Shown here: one piece after another, positions 7,366 to 14,388 of the stretch | Layout of the letters: each line of letters starts with the position of its first letter | Position numbering within the stretch: position 1 is the stretch's first letter | DNA from: a virus | Virus record (IMG/VR): IMGVR_UViG_3300037245_001426 | Span: 1-63,905 of that record | DNA: 63,905 nt | Reading direction: 5' to 3' (one strand) | Position numbers and translations under genes: made by a program | Notes under the pieces: generated by a model | What the model was told of the DNA's origin: nothing | What the model saw: only the letters and a program-made list of their open reading frames with translations | Database searches by the model: none

Positions 7366-7560
7366 TCATTTCTCCAAAGATAGTACACGGCTGACTTGAT
7401 TAGAACTGGTCTCAGCAATCTGAACTACAGCAGCCTTCAGCCATCCAGAATTAGGCTGACGTGACCAAAAATCTGCGTAGAATCTTGCTGAGTGTAAATC
7501 CGACGATACGACTACAGCGCAACGGCAGTCATTGTACAACTGGTACACGAACTTCTTCAC
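7366..7560 (-). CDS. Hypothetical protein (64 aa)
   Basis: GTG start with GAGGGAACCC before it; it overlaps the upstream gene by 32 bases. Begins MKKFVYQLYNDCRCAVVVSS and ends QVSRVLSLEK, where the last codons contain the Shine-Dalgarno of the next gene. Predicted small alpha/beta protein, no family recognised. Confidence 0.55.
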   Translation of the reverse strand: MKKFVYQLYNDCRCAVVVSSDLHSARFYADFWSRQPNSGWLKAAVVQIAETSSNQVSRVLSLEK

Positions 7561-7738
7561 GGGTTCCCTCGTATTTTGCTTCGATGTCTTGGCCGCGTAA
7601 CGTTTTCAACCACGCTTCGGCTGCATTCTGATGCAGTCTGGTCGCTTTTTCCTTGTGGATTGACCACGTAACATCCAAGGTGTCCGGGTTGAAAACACCG
7701 TAACGGGTTGTCGGCAAATTCCATTGCAAGTAAAACAT
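7529..7738 (-). CDS. Small protein of tandem 'MFYLxW' pair (69 aa)
   Basis: Starts MFYLQWNLPTTRYGVF with GGAGGTGAAG before the ATG. Paralogous to 7179-7364 in order and spacing of the MFYLxW, VTW and ATRL features. The C-terminus (YEGTREEVRVPVVQ) is unique to this copy. A retained tandem duplication implies a selected but unknown function. Confidence 0.6.
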   Translation of the reverse strand: MFYLQWNLPTTRYGVFNPDTLDVTWSIHKEKATRLHQNAAEAWLKTLRGQDIEAKYEGTREEVRVPVVQ

Positions 7739-7783
7739 CTTCACCTCCAAATAGTTCTAGTTCTTCGGAAACAGTCAACTGGT

Positions 7784-8182
7784 TCACTCGGACTCCTCGA
7801 CCTCCACATATTCGTGAACCTCGCACAGCAGGGACTTTTTGCTGTTGCTTTGCCGTACTACTAGCAAGCTCTTGACCTCAATGATTTCGTCCGCAAGGCC
7901 GTGACGCTGGAAGAGTTCAGACCGTGCTCGTGGCATCAAAATGCACTTCCACCCGTGGAATCCGGTACTCTTGGAACTGTGGAGGAACCATCCAAGTTCT
8001 TGGCCCACAATCTCAGGCACATACGCTCGCCCGTAGACGAATGGTGGTGAACCTTCGTGGAGTTCGACCACCAAAATCGCGTTAGCGTCACTTTCCAAGG
8101 GCTTCAAAATTGTGCCTTCGGCCGGCGTCTGCTTGATAGTTTCGCCAAATTTCTGTGCCCATGCTTTTTGATCTTCAGACAT
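7784..8182 (-). CDS. Hypothetical protein (132 aa)
   Basis: The start MSEDQKAWAQKF is preferred because GGAGAAACTCA lies just upstream; it overlaps the sigma-like gene by eight bases. The middle contains ILVVELHEGSPPFVYGRAYV and a basic stretch, ILMPRARSELFQRHG. No family recognised. The coupling to the sigma-like gene makes a regulatory partner possible but unproven. Confidence 0.6.
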   Translation of the reverse strand: MSEDQKAWAQKFGETIKQTPAEGTILKPLESDANAILVVELHEGSPPFVYGRAYVPEIVGQELGWFLHSSKSTGFHGWKCILMPRARSELFQRHGLADEIIEVKSLLVVRQSNSKKSLLCEVHEYVEVEESE

Positions 8183-8666
8183 TGAGTTTCTCCATTTTCT
8201 TGACAAGACGTTTTCTAGCTCTCTGAATCACTAAACGACTCAAATTCAACATTTCCGCGATTTCTTCATCAGTGTGACCGATGATTCTCAAATCAACAAT
8301 CTCCTTCAACAATTCGTCGCCGTCGATTGCAACCTTCAGTTGTTCCATTACGTCATACACAGCAATAGAATGATCAATTGTAGCGACCGGAAGCGTGAGT
8401 CTAATGCAGCTTCTGTGTTCGCGACGTTGTGGGGGTGTTATCGTTTCATTTATGCGTATCTCCTTTCCTAATAATTGATGGATGAAGTAGCAAATATATC
8501 CATAATAGTTGTCGTGATCGACTAGGCCCCTGTTTATACGGTCGACAGCCGTTACAACACCTTCCATTGCGGCACTATTCAAATCATCAGAAAGATGTCT
8601 AGCTTTGAGGATATACCAGCCTGCGATTTTCCTGGCAATACCTCTGTGTTGCTCAATCAGATCCAT
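8175..8666 (-). CDS. Sigma-70-like (ECF-type layout) transcription factor
   Basis: 163 residues. Residues about 8-48 resemble sigma region 2: a helix with ARKIAGWY, then SDDLNSAAMEGVVTAVDR, where region 2.1/2.2 usually has the DLxQEG-type acidic patch. The C-terminal 40 residues carry a helix-turn-helix like region 4: IIGHTDEEIAEMLNLS then RARKRLVKK. Regions 1 and 3 are absent, as in ECF factors. It would bind core RNA polymerase and direct it to phage promoters; the shared TGAACA-N12-TGTACGTATATTAC sites are the obvious candidates. AAGGA precedes the start. It could instead be a non-sigma HTH regulator. Confidence 0.65.
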   Translation of the reverse strand: MDLIEQHRGIARKIAGWYILKARHLSDDLNSAAMEGVVTAVDRINRGLVDHDNYYGYICYFIHQLLGKEIRINETITPPQRREHRSCIRLTLPVATIDHSIAVYDVMEQLKVAIDGDELLKEIVDLRIIGHTDEEIAEMLNLSRLVIQRARKRLVKKMEKLNV

Positions 8667-8844
8667 TTGGGGTCCTTAGAATTTTCAGAATCCGCACAAC
8701 GTCTATGTCTACGTTATTCGGAAGTTTGACGCGTCCGGTATGCGGATCGCTTCGGCCGTCGCCTCTACGTCTGTGGTTGTGTGACGCCAGCGATGCCATA
8801 GCGGAACCTTCACGTGCGGCCGCCCTATCAATGTCATCTAACAT
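8653..8844 (-). CDS. Hypothetical basic protein (63 aa)
   Basis: The start MLDDIDRAAAREGSAM follows GGAGAG. Centre is rich in Arg, His and Gly (ASHNHRRRGDGRSDPHTG), likely disordered. The end overlaps the sigma-like gene by 14 bases. No family recognised. Confidence 0.55.
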   Translation of the reverse strand: MLDDIDRAAAREGSAMASLASHNHRRRGDGRSDPHTGRVKLPNNVDIDVVRILKILRTPNGSD

Positions 8845-9083
8845 AGGATTCTCTCCAAAATTGTTCTGGGATCGAAATCCCTCCAAAGAAACAGTATCCA
8901 CGATTTTTCTGATTTCAGAATCATGAGGGTGTCGTTACCGACTACCGACTTATACCACCCTTCACCTAGGAACTCAAGATGAACCAGACCTTCTGGGTAG
9001 ACCGCACAGTGAAGCTGAGATTGGAGATCGTCCAGCGTCTCGCTTCGTAGTACCTTGTCGCAATGAAAGAGCTTCTGCAACAT
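8838..9083 (-). CDS. Hypothetical protein (81 aa)
   Basis: The second half (YPEGLVHLEFLGEGWYKSVV, then KSEKSWILFLWRDFD) looks like a folded beta-rich domain. The start ATG is weakly supported (no clear Shine-Dalgarno) and lies 110 bases inside the upstream gene in another frame. Either the overlap is genuine or one of the two frames carries a sequence error. One GATTYYRRAATC palindrome lies inside it (8911-8922). Confidence 0.5.
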   Translation of the reverse strand: MLQKLFHCDKVLRSETLDDLQSQLHCAVYPEGLVHLEFLGEGWYKSVVGNDTLMILKSEKSWILFLWRDFDPRTILERILC

Positions 9084-9477
9084 GCCTGCACCCCGGTCTC
9101 AGTTGATCCCATTCGTTGAAGTGTCCACTTACACACCCGCCAATTGCCATCTCTACGAATAGAGGGACTTCGTCCAGCACCAAAAAGGCGTAACGAAAAG
9201 CCTCTTTCAACTCAGGAATACCGGCGAACGTACCAGTGACTTTACCTTTTGATACGTCGTATAGCAGTCGGATGTACTCGTTCTCGGTCGGCAGCGGATT
9301 CTCCCGGCGTATCACCGGCAGGAACCTAGGAAACTCGTTATCAACATCCTTGATCTGAAGCCAGTAACCAACCTTCTTCGACCAGTAAAAGTCACCTACC
9401 TCCGCAGGTTCTGTGAGTTTTAGAATCCTCCAATCCTCGGGCACGCACTTAGGATGGTATACCTTTTCAATAGACAT
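8974..9477 (-). CDS. Hypothetical protein (167 aa)
   Basis: Starts MSIEKVYHPKCVPEDWRIL. The first 130 residues look folded; the last 35 (RQGTTKRDAGRSPISASLCG and on) look like out-of-frame sequence where the next gene begins. A GATTTCAGAATC palindrome sits between the GGAG Shine-Dalgarno and the ATG, stretching the spacing to 12 bases. Function unknown. Confidence 0.55.
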   Translation of the reverse strand: MSIEKVYHPKCVPEDWRILKLTEPAEVGDFYWSKKVGYWLQIKDVDNEFPRFLPVIRRENPLPTENEYIRLLYDVSKGKVTGTFAGIPELKEAFRYAFLVLDEVPLFVEMAIGGCVSGHFNEWDQLRPGCRHVAEALSLRQGTTKRDAGRSPISASLCGLPRRSGSS

Positions 9478-9736
9478 TGATTCTGAAATCTCCTTTCAGG
9501 TCTATCCACACCTCGACTGGACTGTCAAGGTTCGTACACGTGTTGGTTTCCCGGATGTAAGTAACCACGTCGTCAGGATCAACCATGTCGACCGGCGCGT
9601 CCGGGAAGATGCACGCACACATCTCGTTCCAATCATCATCAGGCATTTGCTGAAGCGCCTCGTAGACGCTTTTTGGCTTACTTTGCCCGTGGATTGCATT
9701 GAAGAAGTCATCGCCAAAACTTAGTGAAAACGGCAT
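9467..9736 (-). CDS. Hypothetical acidic protein (89 aa)
   Basis: Begins MPFSLSFGDDFFNAIHG; strongly acidic middle (MPDDDWNEMCACIFPDAPVD) and a C-terminal beta strand. Acidic small phage proteins sometimes mimic DNA or bind host enzymes, but nothing here is specific. Overlaps the next gene by 11 bases. Confidence 0.55.
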   Translation of the reverse strand: MPFSLSFGDDFFNAIHGQSKPKSVYEALQQMPDDDWNEMCACIFPDAPVDMVDPDDVVTYIRETNTCTNLDSPVEVWIDLKGDFRINVY

Positions 9737-9740
9737 GTTG

Positions 9741-9956
9741 TTACCCCGCGTTGAAATCTCGGAGAATAATTCCGTCCGTACCTTCGTGGTCTAGTACCTT
9801 GCACGCGGACTGGACGGGATCGAACCACAGTCGTTTGCCCTCATCGCCTTCGGCTGCTAGTCTCCTAGCTGCCGACGGTGATTTTGCTCGTATGACACAT
9901 CCACACATAACATCGCGTCCGGGGTGTTTGTTCGTGATTAGGAAGAGTCTTTGCAC
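9741..9956 (-). CDS. Hypothetical protein (71 aa)
   Basis: GTG start. Begins MQRLFLITNKHPGRDVMCG and contains SPSAARRLAAEGDEGKRLWF, a pattern seen in small phage proteins with a beta strand, a helix and then another strand. Overlaps the upstream gene end by 19 bases. No function recognised. Confidence 0.55.
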   Translation of the reverse strand: MQRLFLITNKHPGRDVMCGCVIRAKSPSAARRLAAEGDEGKRLWFDPVQSACKVLDHEGTDGIILRDFNAG

Positions 9957-10135
9957 GGTTTGTCCAACTTGTAAGAGATTTGGAGTTCCTCTCCTGATTT
10001 GAAAGTCACATCCTTGTCAAATGTGGTGATCATCCACCAGTTACCGTCAATAAGACCGACCTTACATTTGCTTGGTATCGCGCGTACTTTACCGTCTACC
10101 AAGCGACCTACAACAGCTTCAATTGGCCAACTCAT
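9938..10135 (-). CDS. Hypothetical protein (65 aa)
   Basis: Starts MSWPIEAVVGRLVDGKVRA after GGAGAGAGT; the ATG overlaps the preceding stop. All-beta look, rich in Val, Ile and Gly with alternating polarity, ending in a Lys-rich tail. No function recognised. Confidence 0.55.
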   Translation of the reverse strand: MSWPIEAVVGRLVDGKVRAIPSKCKVGLIDGNWWMITTFDKDVTFKSGEELQISYKLDKPCKDSS

Positions 10136-10338
10136 ACTCTCTCCTTCTTCGGGTTGTATTGCATAACCATGACTTTGACATGCTCTGGGTCACCAAGTAT
10201 TTCTCGTGCCTTGGTAAAGACATTCTCCTCAGTCACATCCTCGATTTCAGAATCAAGAATGAACCTAGGCATCTCGACAATGGCAGAATGTCCGTCGGCG
10301 GTGGGTTTCAGAGCGGTCGCGGTAGCCAGGTATTGCAT
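10132..10338 (-). CDS. Hypothetical protein (68 aa)
   Basis: Begins MQYLATATALKPTADGHSAI with GGAGATCCTG just upstream. It contains MPRFILDSEIEDV, whose codons carry a GATTCTGAAATC palindrome. Start lies 70-odd bases inside the upstream gene in another frame. Function unknown. Confidence 0.55.
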   Translation of the reverse strand: MQYLATATALKPTADGHSAIVEMPRFILDSEIEDVTEENVFTKAREILGDPEHVKVMVMQYNPKKERV

Positions 10339-10474
10339 CAGGATCTCCTCTGGCTATAAGCCATTTGAAACAAGCTTCGCAGATTACAAGAAGTCCATCA
10401 TCTGATTCCGGGCGGTAATGGTCCAGTATCAGGCCCTTGAACGGGATCAAGACTCCTTTCGATACTACAATCAT
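10265..10474 (-). CDS. Hypothetical protein (69 aa)
   Basis: AGAGGAACCGCA precedes the ATG. Residues 1-42 (MIVVSKGVLIPFKGLILDHY and on) look folded with two Cys; the last 25 residues are Arg-rich and overlap the next gene by 74 bases in another frame. The same 'extra tail over the next gene' pattern is seen at 8974-9477 and 10790-11371. Confidence 0.5.
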   Translation of the reverse strand: MIVVSKGVLIPFKGLILDHYRPESDDGLLVICEACFKWLIARGDPDAIPGYRDRSETHRRRTFCHCRDA

Positions 10475-10486
10475 TGCGGTTCCTCT

Positions 10487-10648
10487 TTAGCGGCCATCAG
10501 GCACTTTCTCCTTTGGGGCACGTACGTCCTCATTGATTCTGACATCCATACCCTTCTTGATTGATATTTTGTGGACGATACATCCTTTGTCACGGATAAT
10601 AAGTTCACCCTTACGGTGAATCGTCATTGAAACGATTTGTCTGGTCAT
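10487..10648 (-). CDS. Hypothetical protein (53 aa)
   Basis: The start MTRQIVSMTIHRKGELII is chosen because the ATG overlaps the upstream stop. Small beta-rich, basic protein (IRDKGCIVHKISIKKGMDVR). No family recognised. Confidence 0.55.
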   Translation of the reverse strand: MTRQIVSMTIHRKGELIIRDKGCIVHKISIKKGMDVRINEDVRAPKEKVPDGR

Positions 10649-10851
10649 GATACCGCCACCACGAGGCCATCCTCGATATCGACTTCGGCATACCAACGAT
10701 GCGGTTCGGGGTAATGTGGACCTTCAATTGCCGCACAACCATTGAAGGGCGGACAACCAAAGGGTCCAAGGTTCGAGACAGTAATTTCTTTACCGTCTTT
10801 GACAGCTTGCTTGAGAGCCTTCTTGGTCTTGAAATTCGGGTGAACGTACAT
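10645..10851 (-). CDS. Hypothetical protein (68 aa)
   Basis: Begins MYVHPNFKTKKALKQAVKDG after CAGGAGAAAGT. The first lines (KTKKALKQAVKDGKEITV followed by NLGPFG) match a recurring small phage protein type with a helix then a beta hairpin; I cannot name it. Overlaps the upstream gene by 62 bases. Confidence 0.55.
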   Translation of the reverse strand: MYVHPNFKTKKALKQAVKDGKEITVSNLGPFGCPPFNGCAAIEGPHYPEPHRWYAEVDIEDGLVVAVS

Positions 10852-11371
10852 ACTTTCTCCTGGGTTGGTAACAGAGCATTCTTACAGATTCCGGCAGGTT
10901 CTGGACATTTTTCACACCTTCATAGTCAGGCTTGATGTTGTATAGCACGGCTCCGAGCGCGGAGTAGAGTGCGGCGACCACTGCTACCGGAGCATAACTA
11001 CAGGAGCCCCAAGGTGGGGCGTCCGGACTTGAAGAGGCCATCGGAAAGAGGATGGACGTCATGATTTCAGAATCAGGAATGGTTGTAGTGTAGATTAGCT
11101 GGATACCCATAATCAGGCAGGCTTGTGGATATACGGAATCTAGGCCACCAACACAAGAAACGGTGACACCTGGCCTCGGGCGGAGAGTCCAGCTACCACG
11201 ACCTACGGAGCACCAGCCACCATTCTTCTTCGCGTCTTTGAGGTCTATCAAAGTAGAGAGGATCGACAAGCGTTCACGTCTTTGGGCCTCTTCGGTATCG
11301 CCCTGATCACGCAGTTGCTTGTGGTACCACCAGTCCTGTGCTTTTTGATTGAGCAAATCACTTAACAACAT
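10790..11371 (-). CDS. Hypothetical protein with membrane-like segment (193 aa)
   Basis: The start MLLSDLLNQKAQDWWYH follows AAGGAGTGAAA. N-terminal charged helices (residues 1-50) lead to a hydrophobic centre with AACLIMGIQLIY-like character and a second stretch near VAVVAALYSALGAVLYN that could span or touch the membrane. The last 20 residues overlap the next gene in a different frame. Function unknown. Confidence 0.55.
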   Translation of the reverse strand: MLLSDLLNQKAQDWWYHKQLRDQGDTEEAQRRERLSILSTLIDLKDAKKNGGWCSVGRGSWTLRPRPGVTVSCVGGLDSVYPQACLIMGIQLIYTTTIPDSEIMTSILFPMASSSPDAPPWGSCSYAPVAVVAALYSALGAVLYNIKPDYEGVKNVQNLPESVRMLCYQPRRKYVRSPEFQDQEGSQASCQRR

Positions 11372-11385
11372 TTTCACTCCTTAAA

Positions 11386-11701
11386 TTATTGATACAAACG
11401 GATGGCCATGGCCCAACCCTCTTCGGTCGGCTGGAATCTCGCGACTTCCGAGTCAGGTCCGTGCAGTGTCGACGCGTATACATGGACGACGATACTCTCG
11501 GGCATCGGCTGTAGCGTGATCTTCGGCCGGGACGTGTCCCATTCGCTGCAGTGTGAAGTTTGTCTCGCCCTTACTGGCGCGTTTCCTAGGTTCCCAGTTC
11601 TCAATAAAGTAATCCAGCAGTTGCAGTACGTCTGACCAGGGAAAACGATTGCCAAAAGCAGGATCAACGCCGGCAGCCTCAAAGATTTCGTCATAACTCA
11701 T
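11386..11701 (-). pseudogene. Hypothetical gene, apparently split over two frames
   Basis: Frame one starts at 11701 with MSYDEIFEAAGVDPAFGNRF after a GAGG site and stops at 11453. Its last 25 residues (HATADAREYRRPC and on) look unnatural. A +1 frame stays open through the same region and ends at 11386, just before the next Shine-Dalgarno. Its end (IVVHVYASTLHGPDSEVARF) looks like real protein. A one-base error, a +1 programmed shift near the CGTCCCGGCC run, or two overlapping small genes would all fit. I favour a single gene of about 105 residues. Confidence 0.5.
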
Positions 11702-11711
11702 GATTTCAACC

Positions 11712-12020
11712 TCAATAGAGCCAATAGGAATCGAACTCGGAATGGGCGCAATCGATAGCCCATTGTGGGATCTCGATTGACGCGCAAAGATGGTTCGGAG
11801 CATGCTCAACGAACTCGTCAGGCGGTGCGCAGAAAGAAACGTCGGTGATGTGCAGATACCGGCGATTGAGAATGAAGGCGCGGCGTGATGGGCGGTGTAT
11901 GCACAGCACATAGGGGTGGGATATATCATGCAATTCCTGAGCATAATTGGCGTCATTCACAGCGATCTCTGATTTCAGAATCACTTCACGTAGCAAATTG
12001 TAGGCTCGACTTGATAGCAT
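11712..12020 (-). CDS. First gene after the 12.1-kb promoter, hypothetical (102 aa)
   Basis: ATG preceded by GGGAGACTGCC. Begins MLSSRAYNLLREVILKSEIA; contains a His- and Arg-rich middle (HISHPYVLCIHRPSRRAFIL-like) and an acidic end. It is the promoter-proximal gene of an internal transcription unit and so may be made early. No family recognised. Confidence 0.62.
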   Translation of the reverse strand: MLSSRAYNLLREVILKSEIAVNDANYAQELHDISHPYVLCIHRPSRRAFILNRRYLHITDVSFCAPPDEFVEHAPNHLCASIEIPQWAIDCAHSEFDSYWLY

Positions 12021-12031
12021 TGGCAGTCTCC

Positions 12032-12046
12032 CAAAATCAAATCATT
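12032..12046 (-). promoter_or_regulatory. 15-nt leader element, copy 1
   Basis: AATGATTTGATTTTG on the minus strand, exactly 33 nt downstream of the TATACT -10 hexamer and just before the GGGAGA Shine-Dalgarno of 11712-12020. Two identical copies occur in the leaders at 27494-27508 and 27801-27815, also 33 nt from their -10 hexamers. Confidence 0.7.
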
Positions 12047-12079
12047 TTCCAGTTGAAGCGCGGACCTTCCCGCTATACA

Positions 12080-12108
12080 AGTATACCATACTTTCAGTCT
12101 CGGGTCAA
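12080..12108 (-). promoter_or_regulatory. Sigma70-type promoter, leftward
   Basis: TTGACC (-35), a 17-bp spacer and TATACT (-10) on the minus strand; five of six matches to consensus in each hexamer with ideal spacing. It lies in the only gap of this size (140 bp) between 11712-12020 and 12161-12637 and points at the former. Host RNA polymerase should read it. Likely drives genes from 12 kb leftward. Confidence 0.75.
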
Positions 12109-12140
12109 GTTAAAATTAGGCGCTATACTATACGCGAAGG

Positions 12141-12156
12141 ATCAAATTGATTTGAT
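12141..12156. promoter_or_regulatory. Inverted repeat, possible operator
   Basis: ATCAAAT-TG-ATTTGAT, a perfect 7-bp inverted repeat with 2-bp spacer, just past the stop of the protease-like gene and about 35 bp upstream of the 12.1-kb promoter. It extends into TGATTTGATTTTGTCACT, which closely matches the leader at 27804-27820. A repressor or activator site is possible. Confidence 0.45.
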
Positions 12157-12160
12157 TTTG

Positions 12161-12637
12161 TCACTCTGCGGTGGCGATCATTTGGAAAAGCCAATAGCAA
12201 TCAATGTCCATCCCTAAGCTGTCAAGATCACAAATCCGACCACGTGGATCGTAACATTCTGTCCCGTCCCACGCGACAGCGTGACCTACTCCATTGATCA
12301 CGCCCGTAATAATACCAATGGTTCCGGACATATACTGATCAAGACGCTCAGCGGGGCTGATTTTGAAATCGACCTCAAACGCCAAAGACTCCGGCCCCGG
12401 CGTTGAACACGGAACTGGTTGGATTGGCGTGACTGCCATGCCGTTTAGAGTCGCAACGTCAATGATCTCCTGCATATGAAATCCGCGGCGACCATTTGGG
12501 TCTTTTAGATCATGGTACATAATCTCCGCGCCATCGTGACCAATATACTCGATCACCGCCCACTTATGGACTTCCAGCACCATGGCCGCCGCCGTCGGCA
12601 GACAACTCCAAGCATTAGGATTACGTTGCAAAATCAC
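12161..12637 (-). CDS. Papain-like cysteine peptidase (C39-like)
   Basis: 158 residues, GTG start after GAGGAGATC. NAWSCLPTAAAMVL puts a candidate catalytic Cys at residue 12, on the first helix as in C39 peptidases. GVGHAVAWDG supplies His119 and YDPRGR supplies Asp130. This Cys-His-Asp order and spacing fit the bacteriocin-processing peptidase fold. No signal peptide, so it would act in the cytoplasm, perhaps on a host protein. It could also be a catalytically different member, such as a transglutaminase-like enzyme. Confidence 0.66.
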   Translation of the reverse strand: MILQRNPNAWSCLPTAAAMVLEVHKWAVIEYIGHDGAEIMYHDLKDPNGRRGFHMQEIIDVATLNGMAVTPIQPVPCSTPGPESLAFEVDFKISPAERLDQYMSGTIGIITGVINGVGHAVAWDGTECYDPRGRICDLDSLGMDIDCYWLFQMIATAE

Positions 12638-12833
12638 GTAGATCTCCTCGTTCGGGAACCTTGGAAACTAGACGCTTATCGTGAATCGCATATTCTACAT
12701 ATTCAATTAGATCGCTAATGAGTCCACCGGAGAAATGCCCATCCTTATCAATGTTGTGCAAACTCCATGAGCCATCAGGCCTGATTGTAAGTACCAAATT
12801 AAAGCGTCCTAACAACGCCATGAGATCATTCAT
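12621..12833 (-). CDS. Hypothetical protein (70 aa)
   Basis: Starts MNDLMALLGRFNLVLTIRPD after TTGGAGTGTCAAG. A short beta-rich domain (GSWSLHNIDKDGHFSGG) followed by a helix. Overlaps both neighbours. No family recognised. Confidence 0.58.
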   Translation of the reverse strand: MNDLMALLGRFNLVLTIRPDGSWSLHNIDKDGHFSGGLISDLIEYVEYAIHDKRLVSKVPERGDLRDFAT

Positions 12834-13302
12834 CTTGACACTCCAAAAGGTCTTCAGTGATTTCGATAGCTTTGCTGGCGGCTTCCGCTAGCCTCTTCGG
12901 AATTAAGGACGCTAGGATCACGACTTTGACACCCTGTTCCTCTAAAAACTTTACCAGAGGCAGCAGTTCGGAGTCTGATGATCCGAGAATGACGCAATCC
13001 AGATCATCGTTGCGGAACATATCAATTAGCATCTCGACGTGCCAATTACAGCGTTTGATTTCACGATCACCGACTTTGAAAGTCAGTGGGCGCTTAGTCT
13101 TGGTGACGAATCCTGCGGCCCTAAGACACCCGATGAAACCACTGGCTTCATTGGCGATCTGCATAACATAGGCTAGGTTCAGTTCGGTTTCCCCAAAAAG
13201 GTCGGTAACCTTCTCGCGGTAAAGATCGTAGCACAACTTGTTCTTGAACTTCTTGTGAACTGTACGATACAGATTTGTGGTGTCGACAAAGATTCCGATC
13301 AT
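12826..13302 (-). CDS. NYN/LabA-like PIN-fold RNase
   Basis: 158 residues. FVDTTNLY gives D7 and N10; CNWHVEMLIDMF gives a conserved helix with D94; then DCVILGSSDSELLPLVKFL with D110. Acidic residues at these positions build the metal site of NYN (DUF88) PIN-like nucleases, which cut RNA. It may degrade host or phage transcripts or tRNA. Context with DeoC and Ndk fits salvage of nucleotides from RNA, but that is inference. Confidence 0.75.
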   Translation of the reverse strand: MIGIFVDTTNLYRTVHKKFKNKLCYDLYREKVTDLFGETELNLAYVMQIANEASGFIGCLRAAGFVTKTKRPLTFKVGDREIKRCNWHVEMLIDMFRNDDLDCVILGSSDSELLPLVKFLEEQGVKVVILASLIPKRLAEAASKAIEITEDLLECQDE

Positions 13303-13535
13303 TGCTTCTTCTCCGTTTCTGTTCCCATAATGACGCCAAGCGCAGTTTTCAACCCCAACTCTGTTGCTTCTTCGCCGTCCAATTGGACTATAGCGAGACT
13401 GTTGAATTTGTATTCATCAGTCACTGGGAGCGTGCAAAGTGTCCTGCTACGTCCTCCTCGTGTTTCACGCCATGTTACCGCGAGCCCTTTAATGGGCACT
13501 TCTTTTTTCAATTTCGTTTTAGCTAGCGTCTTCAC
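13299..13535 (-). CDS. Hypothetical protein (78 aa)
   Basis: GTG start overlapping the previous stop (GTGA). Basic N-terminus (MKTLAKTKLKKEVPIKGLAV), beta-rich centre and a hydrophobic C-terminal stretch. Function unknown. Confidence 0.55.
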   Translation of the reverse strand: MKTLAKTKLKKEVPIKGLAVTWRETRGGRSRTLCTLPVTDEYKFNSLAIVQLDGEEATELGLKTALGVIMGTETEKKQ

Positions 13536-13726
13536 CGATAAAGTACCCCCGTGTGTTCCATGCCTAAATACTCTAATTCTTCCACCACTATGGCTGTGTC
13601 AAAAACTTGCTCTTCCTCAATTTCCGCCGTCAGCACTTGTTTCCCGTGAATACTGACGGAAATAGTGTCGCCCGGTTGGCAGTGTACTGATCCGCCAATA
13701 AATGGCATTTTGGTTAATACTTTCAT
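13532..13726 (-). CDS. Hypothetical protein (64 aa)
   Basis: The ATG overlaps the deoC stop by one base and has GGGGAAG upstream. Begins MKVLTKMPFIGGSVHCQPGD and runs as a beta-rich, acidic sequence (ISVSIHGKQVLTAEIEEEQV). No family recognised. Confidence 0.55.
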   Translation of the reverse strand: MKVLTKMPFIGGSVHCQPGDTISVSIHGKQVLTAEIEEEQVFDTAIVVEELEYLGMEHTGVLYR

Positions 13727-14388
13727 CAGTTCTTCCCCGTTTCTGCTTCCCACTCATCGTAGATCTTGACGCCGCTGCTGGTTCCGATGATGTCAGCTCC
13801 GGCTTCTAGGAAAGTACTAACTGTGCCAAGAATCTTGATGCCGCCGGACGCCTTGATTTCCAGACCGCCAAGTTCCTTCCATAATTTAACTGTGGCTACC
13901 TTTCTAGCCCAGTCATCATCAGGGCAGTACCCAGTCGACGTCTTGATACACTGGGCTCCGGAATCTAGGACAATGGAGTGCGCTGTTTTCTGTTCGTCCT
14001 CAGAAAGCCATCCTGATTCTACAATCACTTTGACCTTGAGTGGCTCGACAATCTTAACAATAGTTCGCAGTTCAAGCATAACATCCAGAAAACGCTCGGA
14101 CTTAAAGAGTCCAAGGTTCCAGACTACATCAAACTCAGTGGCGCCTGCTACACGTGCGGCAATGCACTCCGCGATTTTAGAATCAATCGAAGCGGCACCA
14201 AAAGGGAAACCAATGACCGTGGCCACAGGAATCTTATCCAACTCACATACGGCGTCATGCACCCAACATGAATTGACGCAAACTGACCGGAATCCGTAGT
14301 CCATTGCCTCACTACAAAGATCAACAATGTCTCTGTACGTGGCCGTCGGCTTAAGTAATGTGTGGTCGATCTTACTAGATATAGACAT
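13726..14388 (-). CDS. deoC: Deoxyribose-phosphate aldolase
   Basis: 220 residues from ATG with GGAGACCGATC upstream; an upstream in-frame start would run through ndk. DeoC features: IDHTLLKPTAT near the N-terminus, EFDVVWNLG (D87), CIKTSTGY with the Schiff-base Lys149, and IKASGGI with the assisting Lys179. It cleaves 2-deoxyribose 5-phosphate to glyceraldehyde 3-phosphate and acetaldehyde, so it drains deoxyribose from nucleoside breakdown. Full length for the family. Near ndk it suggests a phage-run nucleotide salvage step. Confidence 0.93.
   Translation of the reverse strand: MSISSKIDHTLLKPTATYRDIVDLCSEAMDYGFRSVCVNSCWVHDAVCELDKIPVATVIGFPFGAASIDSKIAECIAARVAGATEFDVVWNLGLFKSERFLDVMLELRTIVKIVEPLKVKVIVESGWLSEDEQKTAHSIVLDSGAQCIKTSTGYCPDDDWARKVATVKLWKELGGLEIKASGGIKILGTVSTFLEAGADIIGTSSGVKIYDEWEAETGKN

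Noticed and set aside
7557-7826. 89-codon minus-strand ORF overlapping 7529-7738
   Set aside because: Runs across a better supported gene with paralogue; sequence has no protein-like pattern past residue 35.
12124-12137. CGCTATACTATACGCG as a palindromic operator
   Set aside because: Arms do not pair as an inverted repeat; it is a short direct TATAC repeat.
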